Assembly: GCA_025449115.1 (NCBI GenBank)
Contig: JAHLKC010000004.1
Coordinates: forward strand, 1-64,000
Source of the DNA: Chytridium lagenaria
Taxonomy: Eukaryota > Chytridiomycota > Chytridiomycetes > Chytridiales > Chytridiaceae
Direction: 5' to 3'
DNA length: 64,000 nt
Shown: piece after piece, positions 48,530 through 59,763 of the stretch
Numbering within the stretch: the stretch's first letter is position 1
Layout: each line of letters begins with the position of its first letter
Made by a program: the position numbers and the translations under genes
The notes under the pieces: model-generated
The model's input: the letters and a program-made list of their open reading frames with translations, nothing else
The model's database searches: none
What the model was told of the DNA's origin: nothing

Positions 48530-51500
48530 ATGGAGGCCATCCTTGACTTCTCGCAGGACCTGGACATTGGACTCTTCGACAGAGTTACTCATGCCTTCTA
48601 CAATAGCAAGGGACAGGAGGTTAGCATTACTGCAAAGTGTTTTGGATGGAGAAGAGCCATTTAGAGGACCGGATGTACAAACCTTTTCTGATTCTTGTCC
48701 GAAATTACAGCAAGCTATGGCAAGCAACGTCTTGAACCAGTTTCAAGAACATCCGGAAGCATGGAAGAGGGTCGATGCTATCCTGGAACGGTCTCAGAGC
48801 GTGACATCGAAAGTAGACCTTTTACATATTGCGCGATTTTAACATAACCAGTTTATCGCTCTAACGGTGCTCGAGAAACTGTCAAGACCATGTGGAAAGC
48901 TCTCCCACATCAACAGAGAGATGGTATGTTGGCTTTTGTCATAGACTTGAGTTTTTTCGAATTTGATTTTTGTGGCATATTGGCTGATATTTTCAAAGGG
49001 ATCAAGAATTACATTGTGGCGCTCATCATTAAAATGTCTTCAGACGAGTCGGGAGCGGACCGGCAAAATCCTCTTACTTGAACAAGCTGAACGTTGTGTT
49101 AGTCCAGGTACATAATTTCGTTTTCTCCTTTTTAAACGCCACAAGATTTTAAAGCAAGAGTGGCCTCATAATTGGCCGACTTTTATTCCCGAAATTGTGA
49201 ACTCGAGTAAATCCAGCCTTTCGTTATGCGAGAACAATATGGCTATTCTGAAGCTTCTTAGGTACTCTTTTTGTTCGGAATCGATGGCTCTCTGACTTTT
49301 CCTAGCGAGGAGATTTTGACTTCTCGGCGGAGTCGATGACTCAGCAGAAGATCAAAAACTTAAAGAACTCCATGTGCCAAGAGTTTTCCGAAATCTTCCA
49401 GCTTTGTCAGGAAGTTTTAAGCAAGGCGACGAAGCCGTCTTTAATTAGCGCCACTCTGGAAACGCTTCTGAGATTTTTGAACTGGATTCCGCTTGGATAT
49501 ATTTTCGAGACGAACCTGATTGACACGCTGCAGTCACGATTCCTGGAAGTCCCCGCATTTCAGAATGTTACTCTTAAGTGTCTGACGGAAATTGGATCTC
49601 TGCAAGTTGGTCCTGAATACAACGAAAAGTTTGGCCTTCTCTTTTCTTTGGTCATGAGCTCGATTGTCAAATTTTGCCTTTAAACCAAGACTTCGCTGAT
49701 CTTTACGAAAACGACGACAAAGCTGAAGAATTTATCAAAAACTTGGGGCTTTTCTTGACAAGCTTCCTCGGCGCCACTTAAAGGTATACTCATACTTTGA
49801 TGCTAAAAATTTAAAACTTCTTAACCAATAATAACCGACAATACGTGTCTACAATAGGTTCTCGAGGCCAGTGGTAACAGGAGGTTATTATCAGCGCACA
49901 TGCGTATTTGATTAGGGTATCCCTTGTACGTGAACGAGAAGTCTTCAAATTCTGCTTGGAGTACTGGGCGAAGCTGGTACATACTTAATTTAGTATTTCT
50001 TTTTTCCCTTACTTTTTTTTTAGGTCGCGGAGCTTTATGAGGAGATTCAGCAGATCCCTAGCATGGAAGTGCCCCTTTTGAATTTGGGCGGAATGGGATC
50101 CAACGCCATGCAACCTGCCTTATCGTCATTCGCTTTGAGGAAGCATATCTACTCCGATATTCTTTCCAGCCTTCGCCTCGTGATGATTGAGCGTATGGTG
50201 AAGCCGGAAGAGGTATTGATTACCATCAACGATGAAGGCGAAGCTGTCAGAGAGACTTTAAAGGAGGGTGACACTATTGTTTTATACAAGAGCATACGTG
50301 AGGTTCTCATTTACCTTACTCACTTGGATTTGGATGATACCGAAGCTATACTCTCGGACAAACTTGCGAAACAGGTAATGATTTCATTTACTTTGATGTA
50401 CTCACGACCTTTTGTTTTCAGACGGATGGCTCTGAGTGGTCATGGGATAATCTGAACAAACTTGCTTGGGCTATTGGATCTATTAGTGGTGCAATGAGCG
50501 AAGATGCGGAGAAACGGTTTTTGGTCAACTTTATCAAGTACTTTTGGCTTTATGTGAGATGAAGAGAGGAAAAGATAACAAGGCCGTTGTTGCTTCTAAT
50601 ATCATGTACATCGTTGGTCAATACCCGCGCTTTTTGAAGGCGCATTGGAAGTTTTTGAAGACCGTGGTGAACAAACTTTTGGAGTTTATGCACGAGCGCC
50701 ATGATGGTGAATATAGCTGAAGAATAACAACTAATGCCATTAGGTGTTCAGGATATGGCATGCGATACATTCATCAAAATTTCCCAAAAGTGTAAGCGGC
50801 AATTTGTTCTTCAGCAGCCTGGGGAGTTCATGCCATTTATTGAGGAGATTTTGAACATGCTGGATCAAATTACAAATGATTTGCAGGCTCACCAGGTATA
50901 AACTTATGTATAGGTCCTTTATTGACTATTAAACTATAGGTACACACTTTTTACGAGGCTGTCGGTCATATGATCGCTGCCCAGTCAAACAAGCAGTTGC
51001 AGGAGCGATTGATTGCAAAGTTGATGGAGCTTCCTAATCAAGTGGTAAGTTCCGGATCGATAATAATCTTTGCTATGTTGACGCTTTGGATAGTGGAATA
51101 AAATGATGGAGGAAGCTGGCCGTAATACCAACATGCTACAATCAGTTGAAAACGTCAAGATTCTCGGAAACATTCTAAAAACAAATGTGTCTGCTTGCTC
51201 ATCGATTGGGGCTCCTTTCGTGGCTCAGATCTCTGTAATTTACTGGGACTTGCTTGAACTCTACAAGGCGGTCAGTGGCTCAATTTCGGACCTTATTGTT
51301 CAGCAAGGTATTATAATCGAGTTTGGAATTTCCTCATTGTGTTAAGGTGAAGGTGCAACTCAGACTCACCGTGTGAGGGGTTTGAGGACCATCAAGAAGG
51401 AAGTTCTTCGCCTGGTGGACACCTTCGTTCAAAAGGCAGACGATCTTGTTACTTTGAACCAAAGCATGATTCCTCCTCTTTTGGAGGCAGTTTTGGGTGA

Positions 51501-52713
51501 CTACGCGAGAAATGTTCAGCAAGCTCGTGACGCGGAGGTTTTGAACTTAATGGCCAATATCACTTCTCGTCTTGGGGTATGAAGATTAGTTTTTTCCTCG
51601 CACACACTGATTTCATTATAGGATCTGTTCACCGACAAAGTTCCAAAGGTCCTTGATGCCGTGTTTGAAACCACGTTGAACATGATCAACAAAGATTTTG
51701 AGTCCGTTCCTGAACATAGGCATGGGTTCTTTAAACTCATCTCTGCCGTGAATTCCAACTGTTTCCAAGGTACATTTTTGTCCATATTTTCGAATTAAAA
51801 CTATTTAGCCTTGTTGAAGTTGCCTCCCCCTCAGTTCAAGTTGTTCTTAGACAGTATTGTTTGGGGGCTCAAACACACTATGCGAGATATTGCCGACCTA
51901 GGCTTGAACATTTGCCTTGATGTGATTGTAAATTTCTCTACAAAGACGGACCCTTCTATTGCGAATGCATTTTTCCAAACGTACTATTTGAGCATACTTC
52001 AAGATGTGTTTTTCGTGCTTACAAGCACTTTCCACAAATCAGGTGAGCCATTGGTTGTGTTTGTTTTTTTTTCATTTCAAAGTATCGTTTTACCTACTTT
52101 TGCTATGCAGGGTTCAAGGTCCAGAGTCTTGTGTTGGCTCAGATGTTCCAGCTAGTCGAATCTGGTGCAATCACGGCTCCCCTTTTTAACCCCGCTACCG
52201 TCAATAACCCTAATCTCACTAACGCCGAGTTTTTGCGCGAGCATGTCATCGATTTGCTGCAAAAATCGTTCCCGCACTTGCACGCGTAAGTACAAGCGGG
52301 GTTTCGTCATTTTTCTGCCGTCTTTTACGTCGGCATATCTAATATTTACCAACCTTCTGCAGCAACCAAATACGTATGTTTGTCACAGGGCTTTATGAGA
52401 CCAATAAGGACTTGATGGCATTCAAGGTCTTGCTCAGAGACTTTTTGATCACATTGAAGGTAATTTGGAGTGTTGTTCTCCGCATTATTAAATCCGTTTC
52501 AGGAATTTCAAGGCGACAATGCGGATTTGTTCCTTGAAGAAGCTGAAGCTGCCGCCAAGCAGAAGAAAGAAGCTGAGATGGAAGCGGCGGCTAGAATTCC
52601 AGGAATGATTAAGCCTCACGACAGGTTCGTTTTGTTGTAAATGCTCTCATTTTGCTTTAAAGCTAATAATCAATATTATCTCATAAAGGAATGACGACGG
52701 AATGATGGATTAA
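48530..52713 (+). CDS. CRM1: Exportin-1 / CRM1 nuclear export receptor
   Basis: Karyopherin that exports NES-bearing proteins and RNPs with RanGTP. It is nearly full length: [91 protein letters not shown], then [20 protein letters not shown] and [20 protein letters not shown] in the NES-groove region. Next come [37 protein letters not shown] sequence, [20 protein letters not shown] and [17 protein letters not shown]. The acidic helix [14 protein letters not shown] ends the protein. The Cys of LALCEMKRG corresponds to the leptomycin-reactive Cys. At least twelve short introns are present. Frame changes fall at about 48620, 48845, 49060 and 50538, the last in an A run just before that Cys. Confidence 0.95.
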
Positions 52714-52832
52714 GTGAAGGGTTCTTGCATAGCGTTTTATTTATCGGGTTATATCAGTTTGTCTTAGCTTGCATGACAGCCACTGTCAACAAAAAGCAAA
52801 AATAAAAGAGTTTTCTGGAAAAATTGAAAAAA

Positions 52833-53522
52833 ATGACCTTCCTCATGCCTCTTTTTAGACGAGCACCTATGGTTCAAGGCATGCGATGTTGCGCACAAAC
52901 ACTACCGTCAAGATCATGTACATATTCCTGGTCAATGCATGCTCTCTAATGTTTATCAGATGCGCTGCCCTCTTTCGTCGGTGAGGCTGGACGGATAGCG
53001 TTAGAACGAGCGCCAAAGAGCCGCAACGGCAATGCTCCCGACATCTCGAAGATATATTACTACGAGGTTTACCGGCAAATTGCACAATCGAGGCTCGTTG
53101 TTGTGGTTCAGGCCAACAATATGAAGGCAGCTGAGTTTTTAAATTTGAAGAGAGACGGGAAGAAGGCGGGATTCACAGTATCGTCTGTCCGGAATTCGAT
53201 ATTTGTAGCTGCAGCAAATAACATTGCGGATGAGCAAAGCTTCCAGGAATCAAGGCTCTGAAATCGCTTTTCGTGGGACCCAGTATTGTCCTCTTCAGCA
53301 ACGCAATCGACGAGGAAAGGCCTTATCTGATGAAGGAGGCGTTGGGCGTAGTAGAACAGCATCAAAGAAAGCGTTGCTGGTAGGAGGCAAGTTTGAAAAC
53401 AAGTCTTTTCAGCCGATCAGCTTCGTGAAATTGTGGCGTTACCGACGTTAAAGCAGATGAGGGAGCAGTTGTTGGGGTTGTTGGTGGCGCTGACATTCTT
53501 TGTGTGGTGTGTTGGGGAATAG
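52833..53522 (+). CDS. Mitochondrial ribosomal protein uL10m
   Basis: Homologue of bacterial L10 in the mitochondrial stalk base. The leader MTFLMPLFRRAPMVQGMRC is basic and fits a mitochondrial presequence. After an in-frame TAA near 52941 (an error or a small intron) the body reads YEVYRQIAQSRLVVVVQANN, MKAAEFLNLKRDGKKAGFTV then SSVRNSIFVAAANN. A frame change near 53250 leads to GIKALKSLFVGPSIVLFSNA, then LMKEALGVVEQHQRK and LVGGKFENKSFQP. Another change near 53415 gives DQLREIVALPTLKQMREQLL, the typical L10 LPSLxxLR-type helix, with a stop at 53522. About 220 residues. Confidence 0.8.
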
Positions 53523-53649
53523 ATCGCAGTCGCTGGTTGCCACTTTGGAGGCGCGAAATAAGCATGATTGGGGACTTTAAGCACCAAATATAGAACTTTA
53601 TGGACTTTACTTTTTGATTGCCACGTAAACTGCCCTTGATCTGTTGAAC

Positions 53650-54729
53650 ATGCACATGGCTGTACAGAAGCAGACGATAGTGTCCGACGGCGTTGAGCAG
53701 CACCCGAGGACGCTAGAGGATGTAGAAAGGTCGATGGGGGAGATGGATAGACGGTATGGAACGCACTTTGCGGAGTGGATTAAAAGTGAGACGAACGTGT
53801 CTTATGTAAGTTGACGCTAGAACCGAACAACTTCTTGTTGACTTTAAGTCATTGGGCTCACTATTATATCCGATGTAATCACAAATGTGGAAATTAAGAT
53901 CTGCACCTTTTAAAGTAAGTCAAGAGGGTTGTTCGGAGTGAGCTGACGTCCGACCGCAGAAGGAACTTTTTCATGAATTCATGAAAAAAGACCCGAATAT
54001 CGTCGCAACAGCAATAAGATGGTTGACGGAAGATTGGGGAGTGGCGACGGTTGCAGAGCTGGTCTTAAAATTGGTGAGAGGATCTGAAAGTGTGTTTAAG
54101 ACTCATTCTGCGGTTAGTTTTATTCTTACGAATAGACTCCGTCATGTTCGCCGATCTTGTACAGGCCGTGTCGGTGGATTGGCCGCGGAGCAAGCAACTT
54201 GATCTGTTTAACATTTTGTTGATAGGGGAAAGCGCTGCTACGACAGCTCGTTTCTTCTATAACACCACTAGAGGGATAACTTTTGGCGAGAACAACCCGA
54301 ATATGCAGCAAGACAGTGGATGCTGCATGAGAAGATTGATTTCCTGCAGTCTTGCTCAAATACGTTGCGGTGGGGACCTGTCTTCGCGGTGAGAAATGCA
54401 TTAAGCTTCTTGACTAACAACTGCTTAGCGCGAATTCCTGATGAACTATTCTGGGCTCGTTATGAAGGAGGATGTTGTCAAGATGAAAAAGCTGCAAGAA
54501 GACATCATGGACACATTCGAATGCGTAACCGCGGACAGCAGTAAGATTTGAACTGTCTTACTCCTTCGTCTAACTATAATTTCAAGCTACCCTATGTCTT
54601 GCATTGTTCATGGATGTTGAGGAGGTTGATCTTGTAAATGGATTTGAGGAGCTGTGCATGGCATCGCCAGTCCTTGAGCGATGTGACTCTGGACTGGCTG
54701 GGTTGGAGGTTGACGAAAAATTAAAATAA
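53650..54729 (+). CDS. Unidentified protein
   Basis: Not recognised. Coding signal is good in several exons: VEQHPRTLEDVERSMGEMDR, KKELFHEFMKKDPNIVATAI, RWLTEDWGVATVAELVLKLV, DSVMFADLVQAVSVDWPRSK, QLDLFNILLIGESAA, LHEKIDFLQSCSNTLRWGPV, FAREFLMNYSGLVMKEDVVK, MKKLQEDIMDTFECVTAD and LCLALFMDVEEVDLVNGFEE. It is alpha-helical, without membrane segments or Cys/His clusters, about 300 residues. It lies between uL10m and Vps54 on the same strand, ending 32 bp before the Vps54 start. Introns are likely at 53809-53950 and 54541-54587; frame changes near 54120 and 54300 may be errors. The start is uncertain. Confidence 0.5.
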
Positions 54730-54761
54730 AGAATTTTTAGAGGATTTGAAGTTTGATAGAA

Positions 54762-57700
54762 ATGGAGACCCTGTTAAACCATGAACACACATGGAGTATA
54801 GCTGATATTGGGCAAAATGCTATCTCGGTATGAAATCGCACCGTTTCTGGATTGTAGAGTACCAAATTACACCAGCTTACACCATACATTTACTTGTAGG
54901 GGATACTGAATGATCCAAATGTACATAAGAGTGGAAATCGTCCCTTGAAGGGCATGGACAGTTTGCCACCGATACCCCAAAGCGCAATAAAGAAGATCAG
55001 AACATCTGAGTTCGACCCTTACATCAAGAGCCTGGGGGAGGTCTTTGACAAGTACCACTATAATCGGGCCATCGGGTTGGCAGTGGCTACGGAAGGAACC
55101 CCAACTTTAGCTGGAGTGGAGCAAGTCGAAAAGGACTCGTTTGATGTGCTGGTGGATCTCACATCAAAGTTGACAGAAGGCAACGGGAGGAGAAAGATTC
55201 AACTTGGAGGAACAAGGAAACCTCGAATGCTTTCGACAAATGCCCCGCCTTTGGAAACGGTTCCGAAACTATTCTTCGCGTCAGATTTTACTTTAGAATC
55301 ACCTCTCATTTTCTCGGAAGTTTGCGAGGAAGCCGACTTGAGCAAGCTGACGAGTGATGATGCTTTCCTGACGTGTGGGTTGCTTCAGGATAAGTTGGCG
55401 CTTTTTCTTGATGCCGTCGAGGTCCATCTTATGAGGGAAATATCGAGACGATCATCATCGTTCTTCTCGGCTCTACATACCCTTCAAAATTTAAACGGAG
55501 AAACTCAAGTATGTGTAGCGGAGATTAGAGCTTTGCGAGAAAAAATGGCACAAATCTCACATACACATATGGGTCAATCTCTTGAGGTCAGTCGGTTACA
55601 TTCAAGACGCGAAAACTATTTTCGACTACACAAGACGATTAAGAGTGTGTACACAATAGAGGAAAAATGCTTTTCTATTTACAGAAGCGTTGAGGACGGA
55701 AACCTGCAACTCGCTTTGGATCACATTGAGGATGCCATTCTTAATCTTAAGGGACTGTCTTTGAATCCAAACGCCGGAGTCGAGGACTCTTCTGGAGCAA
55801 AGAGTGTGAAGGGCTGCTCAGCATCTCAACAATAAGCTACGAGATATATCCTATTCTGTATGCTGCACTATGGAGGCCAACTTCGTAAAAATCCTCCTCA
55901 CGGATGCCCAAGACGTTATTCGCACTATTGATAACACTCTGAGGATTTCTCCGAAGATTGTTGGCACTGAAGCGGCTATGTCAATTAGGAACATATGGAA
56001 ATGGAAGACCGAAGGCTATCCTGCGATCATTAACTTGAAGGCAGTGGATGACTCAGAAGTTCTTCAGAAAAGCCTTGCTCCACTTGTACATGGCCTTTTC
56101 GTATTGATAAGATGGTCGATGTCTTCCAATCTTATCGAGATGCCCTTGTAAAAGAGCTCAAGATGATCTCAAAAACAGGTCAGGAAAGCTTTTCTCGGTA
56201 ATTTACCCCTCAATGCCCTGACCTTTGGTTTTGGGATTTAATAGTTACTATCCCTCCGTGGTATTCATTCCCGATGAGGCGTCCGTACCCGGTGCGGATG
56301 GTGCGAAAAAGAAGGATCAGCAAAAGTAGGCTATGATTTTGTTGATCAACTGACATGGTTTAGTATCCTTGCGAAGCAGCTTCGTACGATGACGTTCGAC
56401 TCATTCTTTGAACTTATTACACGGGTCTTTGTTGCGCTTCTTCATATCATGCAGCGAGCCTCCACCGTACACTCCATCATATCGTCTTTGATCTTTTCTG
56501 ACAGTGCAACGGCCGGAGAACTCTCTTTTAAAGAGCCTTCTGAAAACGAATTTTGATAAGGCAAAAGAAATTGTGAAAAAATCAGAAGAAAACAAATATT
56601 GACGAGGACGACGATGAGCTCGGATCTATTGAGATGGCGCCAGACCCCATTGGAGTGAACGATAATGCTGGTGCAGGAGAGTTTTTTTCGACAGAACAAT
56701 CGACCTTGTCGCAATTATTACAAGAATCCAGTGAAGTATTGCTTGCTATATCTGATGTTGCGAACAACAGATGCGCCAAGCTTATCAGCGTCAGGGCGGA
56801 TCAGAACAAGCAGCTGAATCCCATCTACTTTTACAAGCTGTATAGTGCTTCCATGGAATTCATTCAAGGTAGTGAGAAGATCTGTGGACGGCTTTGCTTT
56901 GGGCTTAAGGGTGCGCTTATGTCGCAGGTATATTATAAGCCATGGCCTACTTAACACATGTAGGCAAAAGCTTTCTTGACTCACTTTCATGATGAACGAT
57001 CGAGGCAGATTGCAGTTTTGGTGGAGAATGATCAATGGGCAAGGGCGGAGGTCCCATCAGATTTCCAAAACATTATCACCCAAATCGTAAAGAGCGCAGA
57101 TCCTTCTTCAGCCGCAACTCCGGACGTGGATTCAAGGCGTGATTCGGAGGACGTTCACGAAGATGAACCACATGATGACGACGGTGATATTGCATCCGCA
57201 AACATCCCACCGGTAGCGTCCCCGATGAAGACGGAGGACAAGCATGAAAAGACAGAAAAGCAGGAGGTCGCAAAAAGTTCTCGGCACCTTGTAATTGGGA
57301 GTCAGAAGTTCAACGTTGCCGGATGTGTTCTACTCTTGTTAAAGATGATAACGGAATACATTCAGTGCTTGGAGCATATTCCTACAATATCTACAGAAGT
57401 TCTAAATCGACTTATTGAGCTACTAAAGGTTTTCCTTTAATGTTGAACACCTATTAATTATACGTCGGCAGCTGTTTAACTCTAAGACGTGCCAAGTCAT
57501 ACTTGGCGCTGGGGCTACGAAGTCTGCTGGCTTGAAGAATATCAACGCCGGGCATATCGGTTGGTGGTTATCTTGTGATTCTGTTTAGACTGATACACCT
57601 TTTTCTACCGAAGCATTGGCCGCACAATCGCTTGGGCTGGTTGTGGCTCTGATTCCATATGTTAAGCAGGTGGTAGAGAAGTATCTTCCCGTGAAACAGC

Positions 57701-58319
57701 AGATACTCACTTCCGACTTTGACCGCATTGCAAAGGTATAGCCTTCATTCATCCACGAGTAAACGTTTTTAGGATTATTCTGAACATCAAAGTGAATTAT
57801 TTGCTAAACTCATATCGATTATGCACGAAAGATTATGCGTACAATGCGAACTATTGATTGTAACGTTAATTGTCATTTATGTTACTAAACCCTTCTAGGG
57901 TATTAATTGGGATAAGCCAGAGCCAAAGGATGTTGTGCCTGACGATCCCGCAAGCACTCCAATGTCTCAGTTGGTTAAAGAAACCGTCACCCTCCATCGC
58001 GTCTTGTCCAAATATTTGGATGTCGACACATTAAGAAAGATTGTGGGCAATGTTTTCCGGCTATACAACAACAAAATGGAGGAGGAATTTAAGAATATAG
58101 AGCTTTTCACAAGTGCCGGAAAGAATAGGTATGTTGGTGTTCGTTTTGTTGTGTTGTCATAAAGAAATCTAATTTGCGCGCATCAGGTTGTTGATCGATG
58201 TGCAGTTCTTCATCAGCCAGCTTTCAGCTTTGGATAATGTAGACGGGCCTGGAAACCATCTAGAAGTAGTCGTAAACAACATAAAGATTAAGGACCGGAG
58301 GAGAACCGTGAAGAAGTAG
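54762..58319 (+). CDS. VPS54: Vps54, GARP complex subunit
   Basis: Subunit of the GARP tether for endosome-to-Golgi vesicles. It begins METLLNHEHTWSIADIGQNA, then after an intron GMDSLPPIPQSAIKKIRTSE, FDPYIKSLGEVFDKYHYNRA. The N-terminal domain has the hallmark VPKLFFASDFTLESPLIFSE, LFLDAVEVHLMREISRRSSS, FFSALHTLQNLNGETQVCVA and EIRALREKMAQI. The C-terminal Vps54 domain has ILAKQLRTMTFDSFFELITR, FLTHFHDERSRQIAVLVEND and QWARAEVPSDFQNIITQIVK. An acidic Asp/Glu-rich linker follows, then LVIGSQKFNVAGCVLLLLKM, RLIELLKVF, LGLVVALIPYVKQVVEKYLP and HRVLSKYLDVDTLRKIVGNV. It ends KIKDRRRTVKK. Frame changes near 55815, 56100 and 56550 interrupt conserved segments; 58319 is the stop. Confidence 0.88.
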
Positions 58320-58374
58320 TGTATATCCATGTATAATAAATACTATAATAATATAAGAGAAAATTAATTATCAC

Positions 58375-59497
58375 ATGGCTCAAAAAGTACAGACTAACTT
58401 CCCTCTGGCATCTCAGCCCGACATCATTCGTGCAGTTCACAAAGATGCGAGCTATCAGATACTATTGAATAAACAGCTCCAAAGAGTGGTGGAATTTCTG
58501 TTTGGAGTTCGACGGAGACTAGTATGGGAAAAGGAAACCACCATGCTTGCGGGCCTTCTCTATTTTTCTTTGACCACTGGGTTTGGTGAGAAGAACAATA
58601 GTTAACCATGCTCATTTGCTTTTAAAGGGCATCAAACACTGGGCGAGGAATACTGTGATTTGGTGCTTGCAGGTCCAGAATACCGGCCACCGACTGCCTT
58701 GGTAGGTTTTAGTGAAATCATTCAAAGCATGTTGACATGCTTTACAGAGACGGATGCTTATGATATTCGCTGCCTCTATCCTTCCATATGCTGTCTCAAA
58801 AGTACCCTTAGTCTCAGGTTGCTTAAGCCAATAATGATTATACTAACATTTTTTAGATCAGCCTCACCCAAATGCAAAAGCGCTCAACCTAGGAAAGCGA
58901 GCTTTGCAAGTGCTCAAGCAATACATGGCGGATGTGAATCTTTCCTTCTTTTATTTCTTTGGAACATATTACAATCTCTCAAAACGTCTTGCTTCCATCC
59001 AATATGTAAGGAGTGATTAAAAGACTATCTAACCTTCCCAAGGTTTTGACAAGAAAAAGGGAAGAAGGGGAAGACGCACCGAGCTTTGAGGTGTTGGGGG
59101 TTCTTCTTTTCTCCCGGCTACTATGGGATATTACAAGCAAGATTCAGCAAAGTCGGAAGGTCGCAGAGGAGGAAAGGTAGGGATTAAAAGTACAGAAACT
59201 TGTTTTGATATGGTTGAAGCTATCAAATAGAAGAGGAAAACGGCCCACTGTTCGAAATCCCACCCGATCTGGAGAACCCCGATGCAGCAAAATGTATTCT
59301 GTGCTTAAATTTTAGGACTAGACCAACTTGCACCCCTTGCGGCCATCTGTTTTGTTGGAACTGCATTGGAGAATGGTGTAGAAATAAGGTATTCGATAAA
59401 ACTCTTTTATTATCGCTGATTCTTATAGCCAGAATGCCCTCTTTGCCGCCAGCCTTTCAACCCATCTGCACTCCTTTGCGTCGTCAATCATATTTAA
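58375..59497 (+). CDS. PEX10: Pex10 peroxisome biogenesis RING E3 ligase
   Basis: RING component of the peroxisomal retrotranslocon that ubiquitinates Pex5. The N-terminal conserved block [37 protein letters not shown] and [20 protein letters not shown] (across a short intron) is specific to Pex10. The next blocks are membrane-associated helices ([35 protein letters not shown] in an alternative frame). The C-terminal RING reads [40 protein letters not shown], giving the C3HC4 order. The protein ends LLCVVNHI with the stop at 59497. One frame change lies around 58830-58950. Confidence 0.88.
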
Positions 59498-59763
59498 GAA
59501 AGAAGATAGGTAATCTCTGCTTGGATACGCGAAGGGTATAGCGCGTGTGGACATTATAAACAGTCTTTCCTCCAATTACAAGTAATATACAATTGAAGCT
59601 ACAGTATAGCGCATTATAGCCTACCAGCTGTCCATCAAATTCCGGCGTCTGGAGGGTTATGTTTACGGGGCTTTCCCTCTTGTCATGTGCTGTCTCCTGG
59701 CCTTTCCTCTCGAATCCCTTACAAAAAAAAAAATTTGATACTTTGATTTCAAGGACCTGCCTG

